DNA of 64,000 nt from positions 317,800,722 through 317,864,721 of the forward strand of contig CM041776.1 of the NCBI GenBank assembly GCA_023374045.1. The letters are read 5' to 3'. The first letter of the stretch is position 1. Each line of letters begins with the position of its first letter. The notes under the pieces are model-generated. The model was not told where the DNA came from, made no database searches, and saw only the letters and a list, made by a program, of their open reading frames with translations. Positions 36,901-46,857 of this stretch are shown piece after piece. The DNA comes from Limonium bicolor. Taxonomy: Eukaryota > Streptophyta > Magnoliopsida > Caryophyllales > Plumbaginaceae. Position numbers and translations under genes: made by a program.

Positions 36901-38321
36901 TACTTGCACTCTTTTACACATTATACTACTAATGCATTACCCTTTCCAATACTCATTTCAATCCTCTAAAAAATGTTACATACATACATATATCAAGCTA
37001 CACAAAAGAGCAATCTTACCTTGCTTTTCTCTAGCTTTTCTTTCTCTTCTTCCTTCTTCTTTCTCTACCGATTTTGAATTCTCAATCCACTAGCACTACA
37101 ACCATTCACGTACACTTTCAATATTATGAACTAACCCTCACCATTGATCAAGCTTTAATCTAGGTTTTAGGGTTTAGAAAATTTATTACCTTTCAAGAGC
37201 ACAAGAGCTGTTTGGGGTAGCTCAAGAACAAGATTTCCAACCCTTCAACAAGCCAAAATCGGCTAGAGTGCAAAGAAACCAAAAAAGGTTTTAGCTAGAT
37301 TTTCGTTTTGCCTTTGAGGCTAGAAGACAATGGAGTTTTGAAGAAGATTTTTACCTCAAAAGAACAAGGAGAACAAGGGTCTTCTAATGGTGGTCTTGGA
37401 CTCCAAATGGGACATACCCATAAAAAACGAAAATGGGTGTTTTCGAATTTTGGAAAGATGGAAATGTAGCCCTTGGTGAGAGGATTACAATGGTGGTATT
37501 TTTATAATTTTTGGAAGAGTTTGGAGAGAGTTACAAAGGAGAGAAGTTGGTGTTTTTGTGAGGGTTGCTAAATCTCCATGGAAATCGAATGGAAGAAGAA
37601 AGGAAGAAAAGAGAGAGTGCTGGTGAGGGGTGTTCACGTGAGGGAGAATAGAGAATGGGTAGGAGAGAGAGTATGTGAGAGTAGAATAAAGTAGTGAGTG
37701 CTTTTACTTTATTAGTTTTGTAGTTTTGTAAATAAGAGAGTGTGAGTGAGTGTGTGTGAGAGAGTGTGAGGGATAGGGGGGCCATCGGCTGATACACACA
37801 CACACACACAGCTTCACTTTTTATTTTAAAAGTGGACACATAAGTTTGTGTTATTTATATTTCTACCCCACAACTTCCCGTTTTTGACAGTTTTTACTAA
37901 TTCTCGTTTTTTCTTGATTTTATTGGTTCTAAGCTTCACTAATATTTATTAATGAATATTTAGTTGACCAAAATTATTACGAGTCTATTTGACCCGCTTA
38001 AAGACACGTTTTTCGGTTACCTCGAAAAACGCTTTAATGTTCATTAGTGATTTTAATTCATTTTAAGGATCCGTTTTCTTCGGGATTTGTTCCCTAATAC
38101 TTATTTAGACTTAATTAAGCCTTTAGAATCCTTATAATACGCTAACCGAGGTTTCATACCTCCTATGGTTATTTAATGCTTATTTAGCGGTTCACGCTTT
38201 TTAAGCGTTTCTTTATTTCTTTTGGATTTATTTCTGCTTACCACTATTATTTAAGCATTATTAGGCTCTTAATTACATATTAGGATAATTTAATCGCCAT
38301 ATTTAAGGTCGGGGTATTTCA
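33984..38321 (-). repeat. 5' LTR of the LARD-like element (right copy)
   Basis: Second copy of 24061-28404. Differences from the left copy are mostly one- or two-base insertions or deletions in short runs (for example atatatac/atatac, ccaag/caag, aagggtg/aaggggtg, gggccg/ggccg, ctatac/cttatac), with few substitutions. The six-unit array is at 35723-36117. Confidence 0.9.
35723..36117. repeat. six-unit tandem array of about 70 bp (right LTR)
   Basis: Same array as 25811-26205 with the same unit number and order, so it was present in the element before insertion. Confidence 0.9.
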
Positions 38322-38326
38322 TGGAG
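38322..38326. other. target-site duplication, right (tggag)
   Basis: Exact copy of 24056-24060; marks the right edge of the LARD-like element. Confidence 0.9.
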
Positions 38327-39947
38327 ACTGACGTATAGTTTTAATACCGTTTAGATTATACTTCTGACAAGGACGCTTGACAAGCTAGCGGACTACACGG
38401 AGCATAGGATCTTGAAGATTCATACTCCACCGTAATACAATCAGGGTGAACGGTATGTAAAGGGGTTTGCCGAGTTGACCTAAGGTTGCTCCTTGGGCTC
38501 GGATTTGGTTGATATAACTTGTGTGTTATATGTGTGGATACATGTATGTGATTGTGTGATGCATTAATTATTTATGCACGGCGTCCTACGGGACTAACAC
38601 TACGTCGACTATAGATCGACTTATATAAACATACATATGCGTTGTGATGACATGACGGTTACGTGATATAATACCATGATATTAATATTAAGGATATGGT
38701 AACCTAAGTAAAACACTTAGGAACGAGTCACGACATTGTCGGTCTCTAGAGCATGGATCTCTAACATAAATATCACCTAGATGACTTCTAGGTACGCGTG
38801 ACCCATTGGGCCGCTGGTTAATAAATATTCTCCATAAGACTAAGAGCAGATCTTAAACATTATGAGAGTGATGGTATGAGATTGAGGTGAGGAATCCCGG
38901 TGGTTACGAACACTTGGTTGCGCATTTGTGATCACTGAGGGGTTTCCTATTGGATTCCGCTCCAGGTTATATCCAACGAGCCCAAATAGGTTCGTGGATC
39001 AGGTGGCTACGGCCTTTTTATGGACGTCTTACGAGACATAAGTGAGTCAGGGGCCTCCGGACCTCTGGCGAAATGAGCACCTTTGTGTGTACGGGGGACT
39101 ACTGTCCATGGTGAGGTTATCGGGTTGTCCTAACATGACGCCCTACTGACATTAATTAAACATGGTTGGATGGAGCCTACAAGGCTAAGGTAAATTAACT
39201 ATGGGAACTGTACGCTACGGCGAATGTACATTGTACATATGGATGGGGCTTGAAAGCCAAACTAAAATAAATTGACAGTGGATGGTGAACACTACGGCGA
39301 TTGTACATTGTACAAAATATTGTTGTTATTGCTCGATACGTTCGATATACAAATGTTGTTTGAAATATTCTATGAATGTTTGGTTTGGATGGATGATTAA
39401 TGTTTATGAAAATTTGGATGGTTGATTATGTATATTATACATTTATGCTTCAGTTTTGATTATAACTGTAAAAAGGAAAAGCATGAAACCAATCTAATAA
39501 TAAGATGGTTAAAATGACAAGTGACCATTAGGGTCCAGGCCCGGCATACTCAGCGTCTATCGCTGATACTACACCATTTCAGGTTGTTGATCATTGTCGG
39601 AGCTGAAGAGCAGGAACAGGGTAGTTGGAGATGTTGTATGGTAATGAAGATGGTGTGTATGGTCTTATGGTAAGGTTATGTATTTTTCAGGATTGGGTAG
39701 ACGCTCACTTGTCAATGTTTATGGTTATGGACTTAGTTTGATGTATAGGAGTTTCTCGTTATCACTGCGGTTAGCAGTTTGTTTATTTTGGAAGTTGGAT
39801 GTGGTATGGCTACGTTGCTCGCATGGGCGAGTAATGGCCGGTGACACCCGTGTGAGTTTTGTAATTGTTATTTATTTTTCCGCTGCGAGACGTTTTATTT
39901 ATTGCTACGTGAGGGATTATATCGTGATTATGGAGAGGGGTGTTACA

Positions 39948-40430
39948 ACACATGTCCCGGAACCGGAACCAAAACCGGTAGAACCGGAACCGCGACCACC
40001 ATTAATACTGATTGTAGGATTGATCAGGGCCTAGGATCTGGATGGAGGTGTACAGGCACTTACGGATGGTCGAATGTTCATGATAGTGGGCATACATGGA
40101 GTCTTTTGCGCCATCTTAGAGGTCCATTTTCACAACTGTGGCTGGTCTTTGGTGACTTCAACAAAATCTTGTTTGGTTATGAATACAAAGGTATGGTACG
40201 GGTGATCGCAATCGAAGATGCATGTAGGACTTCTGCCATTGTTTGTGCCACTGTCAACTATAGGACTTGGGTTTTGTGGGTGACATTTTAACTTACACTA
40301 TAGACGCAGTGGAAAATAAAATATAAGGTGTTGTCTAGATCGATTTGTTGCATCTCCTGCATGGTCATAGTTATTCCCTCACGCCCGTAATCTCCACTCA
40401 CGATGGGAGAGATCATACCACTGCCCCATT
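39948..40430 (+). pseudogene. LINE ORF2, endonuclease continued
   Basis: From about 40030 the translation reads GWRCTGTYGWSNVHDSGHTW, then LLRHLRGPF and WLVFGDFNKILFGYEYKG: the C-terminal half of a plant L1 endonuclease (GDFN motif). Later broken text matches RLDRFVASPAWS and the SDH end motif. The first 70 bases encode a PEPEPKP-like run that I cannot assign. About 50 residues between the piece at 19922-20040 and this one are missing. Confidence 0.75.
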
Positions 40431-40930
40431 AAGCTGACTAGGGGGTGAGTGCTTATTTCGGTTATCCAAAATAATTGTTTATTTTTTTGGTCCGGCCACC
40501 ATATTTTTAACCATTTTACAAATGTTTGGTTATTTCGGTTAAAAAGGTTATTCGTAATAAAGTACGGTTCAGTTATCAGATATTGAAATTCAAACTTTTG
40601 TTATTCGTAATAAATTTTTTTTTTCTTAACCCAATAATTTTATCTACTATTTCAGTATTTGCCTTATTAGGTTTAAGTTTTGAATTTTTCGCTTAATTCA
40701 TAAAGATTGGATATTTCAGTTATTTTAGAAAGTTTGGTTATTTCAGTTATTTCAGGAACTTTAATTGTCAGGCGGTTAACGGTTATTAGTGTAACATAAA
40801 AAACTGTTATCGGTTAAACGGATACTAGTATTGAATTCGGTTATAATCGAAAGAAACGAACATCTTATTTTGTTTCAAACTTTGGTTAATGGATAATCGT
40901 TTTAACCGTTTGCTCACCTATAAAGCTGAC
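40431..40930. mobile_element. hAT-like MITE, 484 bp, with 8-bp duplication
   Basis: Body 40439-40922, flanked by aagctgac at 40431-40438 and again at 40923-40930. The ends are inverted and imperfect: tagggggtgag on the left, tataggtgagc on the complement of the right. The interior is rich in ttcggtta-type text and has no coding capacity. An 8-bp duplication with TA-G-type ends is typical of hAT elements. Confidence 0.7.
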
Positions 40931-41105
40931 CACCCAGTCGTTATGTAGAGGTGACCAAAGGCTCTTTTAAATTTGAGAATTACAGGGTGGGGGAGAATGA
41001 ATGTTGGGACATTGTGCGGCTACTTTGGTCTGGTATGAATGGTCAAGGAGGTCGTGTGGACAAAGTTGCGAAATGTGGCCGAGCTTTGAAAGCTTAGGGG
41101 TGGTA
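40931..41105 (+). pseudogene. LINE ORF2 linker fragment
   Basis: The text continues the LINE between two MITEs (YRVGENECWDIVRL-like, then AKCGRALKAWG), typical of the stretch between endonuclease and reverse transcriptase in plant L1. Confidence 0.55.
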
Positions 41106-41723
41106 GGCGAAAGTAGACCTGTAAAAGGGTTACCCGTTCGGGTTTTGGGTCATATTTTTTTGGGTCAATATCTGTTCGGGTTATTTAATCTTCGGGTCAT
41201 TTCGGGTTCAGGTCAAATCGGATTCAGGTCAAATCGGGTTCGGGTTGTAATAGTGTTAGATAGAATCGGGTTTCGGTTATTTCGGGTCATGGTTAATATT
41301 TTTTGACAAAATTATTAAATAAATATAATATACCTAATTTCTATAGGAATATACTACATATAAATTACAGAAAAGTCAATATGCCTATTTTGAATGTCAT
41401 TCGGATATAATAAGTTTGAATCAACTTTTTTGTCATATTTATTTGGGTCATTCAGGTTTGGAACAATTTATGATCACTATTATTTCATGTTATTCAAGTT
41501 TGACTAATTTATAATTACTATTATTTCGGGTCATTTCGGGTTCGGGTCGGTTTTTGGTTATATTTTTTCGGGTCATTTTGGGTTCGGGTCATTTAGGTTT
41601 TACCCAATCGGGTTTCGGGTTTATTATATTTATATATTTTCAGGTTTCAGTCGAGTTTCAGGTTCGGATATAAAACAGACGGGTTTTCGGGTTGGGTCAA
41701 ATTTTGACAGCTCTAGGCGAAAA
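41106..41723. mobile_element. hAT-like MITE, 602 bp, with 8-bp duplication
   Basis: Body 41114-41715. Flanks ggcgaaag (41106-41113) and ggcgaaaa (41716-41723) match at seven of eight bases. Terminal inverted repeats tagacctgtaaaa and tagagctgtcaaaa (complement of the right end). The interior is full of cgggttcgggtcattt repeats, common in plant hAT MITEs. Confidence 0.75.
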
Positions 41724-41940
41724 AGATTGGAAAATCTTAGGGCGGTCAAGTTGAAAGAGGAGATTGATACAGTGGCTAAACAAACTCCATCCTCTGCTTC
41801 GTTGAGCAGATAGAAAGCTTTAAATCAGAAACTTGACTGGCTCCAATTTTAAAGAGGAGACAAGATAGGCTCAGCGCTAAGGCAACAGTGGAATTCAAGA
41901 GGATAATTGTAACACTAAATTATTATTGTCCAAAGTGCAG
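41724..41940 (+). pseudogene. LINE ORF2 linker fragment, second part
   Basis: Translation gives RLENLRAVKLKEEID and KALNQKLDWLQF with frame breaks, matching the pre-reverse-transcriptase region of plant L1 ORF2. After this the LINE text is lost until about 43440. Confidence 0.5.
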
Positions 41941-41950
41941 TCGCGTAGGC

Positions 41951-42297
41951 TAGGGGTGGCAATGGGTCGGGTTCAGGTTGGGTGAAGCTTCACCTGCACC
42001 CGTCACCCGTTTTCACCCGCTCCACCCGAACCTAACCCGTCACCCGTTAAGGTTCACCCGAACCCAACCCGAACCCGTGGGTGAAATGGGTGATAAACGG
42101 GTGAGATTTTTGTTGTATGTTTTTGTAATATTTAGAAAATACTAGAGGTTGATTGTAAATTTATTTAAAAAAATTGTGAGTTGACTATAATTTTTAGTAA
42201 AATTCAAGAGGTATTATCATAATTTTTGAAAAATATTTGGGTAAAACTGTAACGGGTGATGGGTCAGGTGAGGATCGGGTGATTAGGTCACCTCCTA
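41951..42297. mobile_element. probable hAT-like MITE, boundaries uncertain
   Basis: The left end taggggtggcaatgggtcgg is a common plant hAT terminus and the interior is made of cacccg/cgggtg repeats. The right end (cacctccta, complement taggaggtg) is an imperfect inverted match. No 8-bp duplication was found, so the right edge may be wrong. Confidence 0.45.
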
Positions 42298-43439
42298 CTT
42301 GTTGTTGTTTTATTCCCATTGGCTGAATATGTTGGCTAGCTTAAATGATGATACTAAGCTCATGAATAAGCATGGGAAAGGCGACAATATTGGCTGAAGA
42401 GATTAGTATGGGCTGAAATGATTACATAGTGACAAAGATATTAATTGTTACCAAAGTTGAAATAAGTAATATACATGAGCTGAATTCCTATGTTCTTTAT
42501 TAGCATATAAATGTGTATATTCAGCAAGAAAATGCGGCTACATTAGCTGGGTATAGTTTGAAATGATTACATAAGACAAAATTACTAATAGGCGACATGT
42601 ACAAAATGATAATACAAGGCTGAAAACATAATATATGTAACTAAAGCACATTATGTTTACGGTAGAAATGAGTGGCTGAATAAGCTGCTACTTCCTTGCA
42701 TTTGAATAAGTAATTACAACAAAGTAATTGGCTACACTAGGCTATTAAACACTAAATAAATTATTGGTAATGATTATATAAGATATAGGTGCTTAATTAA
42801 GTAACATGTAACATTATAACATGGCTATAACAGGTAATATATGGTCATAGTACAAGGCTTTGTTTGACTTTGTTTTTGCTAGGAAATGAGGGTTGCTTTA
42901 GGATGAAGAAAGGCTTAGTTTGGCTGTCTATATTAAGGTATAAATAGGTAGTGATGACAAGAGAATAAACTAGCTAACTATATACATTTAGAACTTGTAA
43001 TATAAACTTAACATGTCATTGTAACAATGACATATTTTAACATTGATTTTGTTGTCTCCCCTAACCTATATATGTTACGAATACCACATATGATGTTAGC
43101 TAGCGATTTAGCTACATATCTTAGGATATACTTAAGAATTAAAAGAATGGCAAGAACTAGTTATTTCATGCACATTCTAGCACCTATTGTATATTGTACA
43201 TGTTTACAATTTACATTTGTACAAGCTAGGAATTTAATGACTTCTATTGTAGTAACATGGTTGCCATAATATCTAAGTGTCTTTTAACTCCATTTATGTG
43301 TTCCTAACACTCATGATCACATTAGTTTCCAAAGTACTAGATTATGTCAATTTCAAGCAAAACATACACACATAAAATAACAAGGAAGGTATATTTTGTA
43401 GCTATGATTTTCTAGGGTGTTTCATGCCTCTTGAATCTC
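42298..43439. other. unassigned AT-rich insertion within the LINE
   Basis: The motif ggctga(a) recurs many times between about 42311 and 42860 in varying contexts (ttggctgaa, gagctgaa, gtggctgaa). No ends, duplications or coding signal were found. It takes the place of the LINE reverse transcriptase core. Confidence 0.4.
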
Positions 43440-45430
43440 TTATCTCCTTTTCACAAACGACCGTGTTATCTTTTCGCGAGCTAGTAGTGATGACCTTGCA
43501 TGTATTCGAGGGATCATTGAGGACTTTCCAGTAGCCCTGGTCAGACCATCAATAGGGCTAAATCGGAGATTCTTTGCAGCGCAAACTTGTTAGAGTAGTG
43601 CAAAAAAGAGATTTCCAACCTTTTTGGAATTAGAAAGGTCCATGGTTTTCATAAATACCTCGGAGTTCCAGGCGACCTCGATAGAGCTTGAGCCTGTGAC
43701 TTCAAAGTTCTGGTGGAGAGAAAGTTAAGAGGCTCATTCATAGTTGGTAGGGCCGTATCTCCCAGGCGGGACGTGGCATCCTTATCAAAGTTGTTCTTCA
43801 CGATATCCCTTGCTACTCTATGTCTCTATTCAAGCTTCCATCCAAGACTATTAAAGAGCTTCACTCTTGCTTTTCAAACTACTGGTGGGCTGGCTCCTTA
43901 GCCCATAAAGGTATTCATTAGGTCAACTGGAATAAGGTGTGTTCAAAGCCTGAGAAGGGCGGTTTGGGGTTTAAAGATCTTCAGAAGTTTAACATATCGC
44001 TCTTGATGAAGCAAAACTGGAGGCTTCTCTCCCACCCTACCTCTTTAGCTGGCCAGGTTCTGAAGGCAAAATATTTTCCAACCTGTGATATTCTTGATGC
44101 CTGAGCCTAGGAGGTGTAGCAGATCTTGGGCTCTATTTCTCTTCTATTGGTTATCTAAAAAGGGGCATCATCTGGAGAGTCGTCAAGGGGGATAAGGTTA
44201 ATTTCTGGAGGGATCCCTGGGTTTGCAAGCCGTTCTCCTACAAATTGGTCTCTAAGGCCCCTACAAGGCCTTGAGGATGCCTATGTTTGTGACTTTTTTT
44301 AGCAGCTCTTAGACAGGTGGGATCTAGATCGTATCAAAGTAGTTGTTGACCTAGATGACTGGGACGCTATTGCGGGCACCCTGATTTTCCCACAGGGTGA
44401 TTCTGATATGCTCTCTTGGAACTTCACAAAGAATGGCGAATACTGTGTTAAGTCCGGCTATCTTCTCCTTTGCCAGCTAGACTCCGGTCCAAGTTCGTCC
44501 AACTCTTCATCTAGCACTTTCATCTCCCCAGCTCTTCGCCTTCTTCGTTCTAGTAGCTCCCTTCGAGGATAAAGCTCTTTGGTTGGAGGTTCTGGTCGGG
44601 GGCCCTAGCATGCGGGGAATCCCTTCGCTCTCAACAGATTGAGGAGAGGACCCCCGGTGCAAACTCTATGGGGTTAGAGAATCATTTCGTCATTCCTTTA
44701 CGCATGCTCATTTGTTAAGCCCTAGTGGAAAGATCTTGCTCGTCTTGGCCTCTCCTCACTCCTTCCTTGGGACCACTTTTCGTCCCCTGGGTATTGGCTC
44801 GATTGGTGTGCTCTTAAGCTCCACAAAGACTCCTTTGTGGAGCTCGTTACTCGGTTGTGGGCGCTCTTGGTGGGGTAAATGCAAATCCATGATGGGAGAC
44901 CCTAGTAAATTTGATGAGAAAGTGCAATCGGGCCTCTCCTTTGCTCTTGAGCATGGGCTCTCACTTCGGAAGTGTGTATCCCCGGTCTGGGGTAGCCTCA
45001 GGTGTTCCCCACCAAAAGTGGGTTTCTTGAAATTGAATGTAGATGCAAGTGTCTCCCCGGAGTCCCTTACTAGGATTGGTTTTGTTCTTAGAGACGATTC
45101 TGGCAAAGCTATTGTGTGTGGCTCCAAGAACTTGGGAGCTATCCTTCCTATGGTAGTCGCGGAGGCAGGGCCGTTGTCTTTGGTCTCCAAACTGTTCTTT
45201 CGGCAAAGCTCGGTTATTTAGAATTGGAGTCAGATTCCAAGTCCTGTGTCCTCCTTATTTCCGATCTTCAGGATTCTCCGCCTGAAATTGTTCCTGCGTT
45301 GTCCGAGATCCACAATTCTTCCACCCGTTTCGTTCGTCACACAACTAATAGGGCAGCAGATGTTTACGCACATCTTGACTCTCTAGACCGCTTCTTAGTG
45401 TGGTCGGACCATTTCCCTTTCAAGTGCTAG
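43440..45430 (+). pseudogene. LINE ORF2, end of reverse transcriptase to RNase H
   Basis: In broken frames: FTND-VIFSRASSDDLACIRG, where the usual FADD catalytic box is degenerate; then ISLATLCLYSSFHPRLLKS / [37 protein letters not shown], and a decayed zinc-binding region. The RNase H-like domain follows at about 45010-45430 (VGFLKLNVDASVSPESL, GFVLRDDSGKAIVCG, LELESDSKSCVLLISDLQ, HTTNRAADVYAHL, stop at 45430). A frameshift near 45165 separates its two halves. It is not functional. Confidence 0.75.
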
Positions 45431-45556
45431 AGATCTGTTATGAAGATATCACCTCCCTAGTCTCTTATTTAGTTATGGTTTCCTTTCCTTTCCTTTTTTT
45501 TTAAAAAAAAAGTAACAAAATTTTAATTAAAGTTTAGTAGTACTACATCTTTTTTT
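45431..45556. other. converging tails of two LINEs
   Basis: The + strand LINE ends in cctttttttttaaaaaaaaag (about 45493-45513) and the minus-strand LINE ends in a T-run (about 45550-45556). Only some 40 bp lie between the two tails. Confidence 0.55.
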
Positions 45557-45576
45557 ATATCACGAAAAAACGGGGG

Positions 45577-46857
45577 TTAGCAACCCTCCTCTCTAATTGA
45601 GAAAATGGACGTTTTGTCCTCAGATAATTGAGGCACTATACATAGTGGGGGACTACTAAATACATTGAAACAAAAGGGTAACTCTAAACCCATTTTAGCT
45701 AAACCATCAACGGTCTTATTGTATGAGCGAGGTATATAAGCAACTAAAGCATCCTTAACAGACTCTATATTAGAGCGGCATTCTTAAAAAACTGGCCTCA
45801 GAATATGAGTTTCTGGGCAATCATCCATCAGCCTAACCATCTGCAAGGAGTCTGAGAAGATCCGCACTCTTTCCATCCTTCTTTCTCTCACCAGTCTACT
45901 AGCCTGCAACATGGCCATGGTCTCTGAATGCAATACACTCTGGAAGCCAAATACTGCAACAAAACCCTTAAGCCAGTCACCGTCAGCAGTTCTCCATGTT
46001 CCACCAGCCGCTGCTTTACCTGAGGACAAGCAATTCGCACCATCAATAGTAAAAACAGTGGAATTTGAATCATATGTAAGATTGGGAGTCTCCATGTTAG
46101 CTGGGTTATCAATCTGTTGCCAGAGGCCTTCAATTTTCTTCACATAAGACCGCGCTCTCTTGTTCTGTTGGCAGCTGAGAATGATGTTACGAAGGGGAAG
46201 GAACATCCTATCCGCTTTGCCAAAAACTTTACTATTTCTCCAATTCCATAGCATGAAGCAAATTATGGGAAATACCATCCTCCAGCTAAAATTAATCATG
46301 CCTCGCATTTTCCCCATTAAATTAGATCTGATCCAAACCTGTAGGTTACACACGAAGAAGTCAGACTTATTTCTGGAAAAGAGGAGTTTTGCCCATATTC
46401 TCCTGGCAATAGGGCAATCTCGGAGAATATGTAGGATTGTTTCCTCTTGACCACAATAGTGACATGACTTATCACTAGTTAGTTCCAGCATAAATCTCCT
46501 AGAATTCGTCATAAGTCTACCAATTAACACACGCCAAATCAAAAGTTTAACAAGTTCCTGTACAGGAAGTTTCCAAACCGTATTAAAGACAGTATCATTT
46601 ACATTATCAGCAACATCATAATTCCCAGATAAGAGATTGTAAGCAGAGCTAACACTATAATTACCATCATTTGCAGGCCACCAAGACAAATAATCGTCCC
46701 CAGAATTAGGATATACATAAACAGTGCGCAACAAATTCTGCATCTTAGTCGGCAGAAAAGCTGAAAAGAAATGCTCCATCCAACCTACAGAACTATCCCA
46801 GAATTCTATAACCTTTCTATCATCTTCTTGAAGGGGAACGGGGTTGAGAGCTTTCAC
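45577..46857 (-). pseudogene. LINE zinc-binding and RNase H-like domains
   Basis: The frame 45784-46857 (357 codons) continues ORF2: WWPANDGNYSVSSAYNLL, WKLPVQELVKLLIWRVL, the zinc-binding part CHYCGQEETILHILRDCP, then an RNase H-like fold beginning FTIDGANCLSSGKAAAGG and passing ALHSETMAML-like text (SVLHSETMAMLQASRLV) and IFSDSLQMVRLM. Near 45785 the frame shifts again; the remaining SYNKTVDGLAKMGLELPF and a stop are at 45577. The start shown is a frameshift point, not a real initiation site. Confidence 0.8.

Larger units (their letters stand above)
24061..38321 (-). mobile_element. complete LARD-like LTR retroelement, 14.26 kb, non-autonomous
   Basis: Two LTRs of 4344 and 4338 bp (24061-28404 and 33984-38321) flank 5579 bp of interior. 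The element is on the minus strand: the 5' LTR is the right one, a primer binding site for initiator tRNA-Met lies at 33967-33978, and the polypurine tract lies at 28405-28420 next to the left (3') LTR. The LTRs start TG and end CA on both strands (minus: TGAAATACCCCGACC ... GGGGTGTTACA), and a perfect 5-bp duplication tggag flanks the whole. The interior has no reading frame above about 120 codons on either strand, and I could not find gag, protease, reverse transcriptase or integrase motifs. Very long LTRs with a non-coding interior are the definition of a large retrotransposon derivative (LARD), moved by an autonomous relative's proteins. The ends point to a Ty3/Gypsy chromovirus partner. 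Confidence 0.85.
20340..39947 (+). repeat. very long Gypsy-type LTR (about 5.3 kb) split by the inner element
   Basis: The LTR starts TGAAATACCCCAAATTATT at 20340, right after a polypurine tract, and ends ...gagaggggtgttaca at 39947. Its two parts are 20340-24060 and 38327-39947, giving about 5.34 kb after removal of the inner element and one copy of its 5-bp duplication. Start and end match those of the inner element (TGAAATACCCC ... GGGGTGTTACA), so the two belong to related families. No gene inside; all frames are short. The matching 5' LTR is not in the window. Confidence 0.6.
19922..45510 (+). mobile_element. plant L1-type LINE split by nested insertions
   Basis: One + strand LINE is recovered in pieces: 19922-20040 (start of the endonuclease), 39948-40430 (rest of endonuclease), 40931-41105 and 41724-41940 (linker to reverse transcriptase), and 43440-45510 (end of reverse transcriptase, zinc-binding region, RNase H and A-rich tail). 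The order and strand of the pieces match LINE ORF2 throughout. The interruptions are a Gypsy-type LTR with a LARD-like element inside it, two hAT-like MITEs, and a third block at 41941-43439. About 50 endonuclease residues are missing at the first break, and the core of the reverse transcriptase is missing at the third. Each piece carries stops and frameshifts. Confidence 0.75.

Noticed and set aside
39678..40034. 118-codon + frame ending in PEPEPKP-type repeat
   Set aside because: Crosses the LTR end; the Pro-Glu run is short and unsupported as a gene.
41951..42297. 8-bp duplication for the third hAT-like block
   Set aside because: gcgtaggc on the left and cttgttgt on the right do not match, so the element was kept only as probable.
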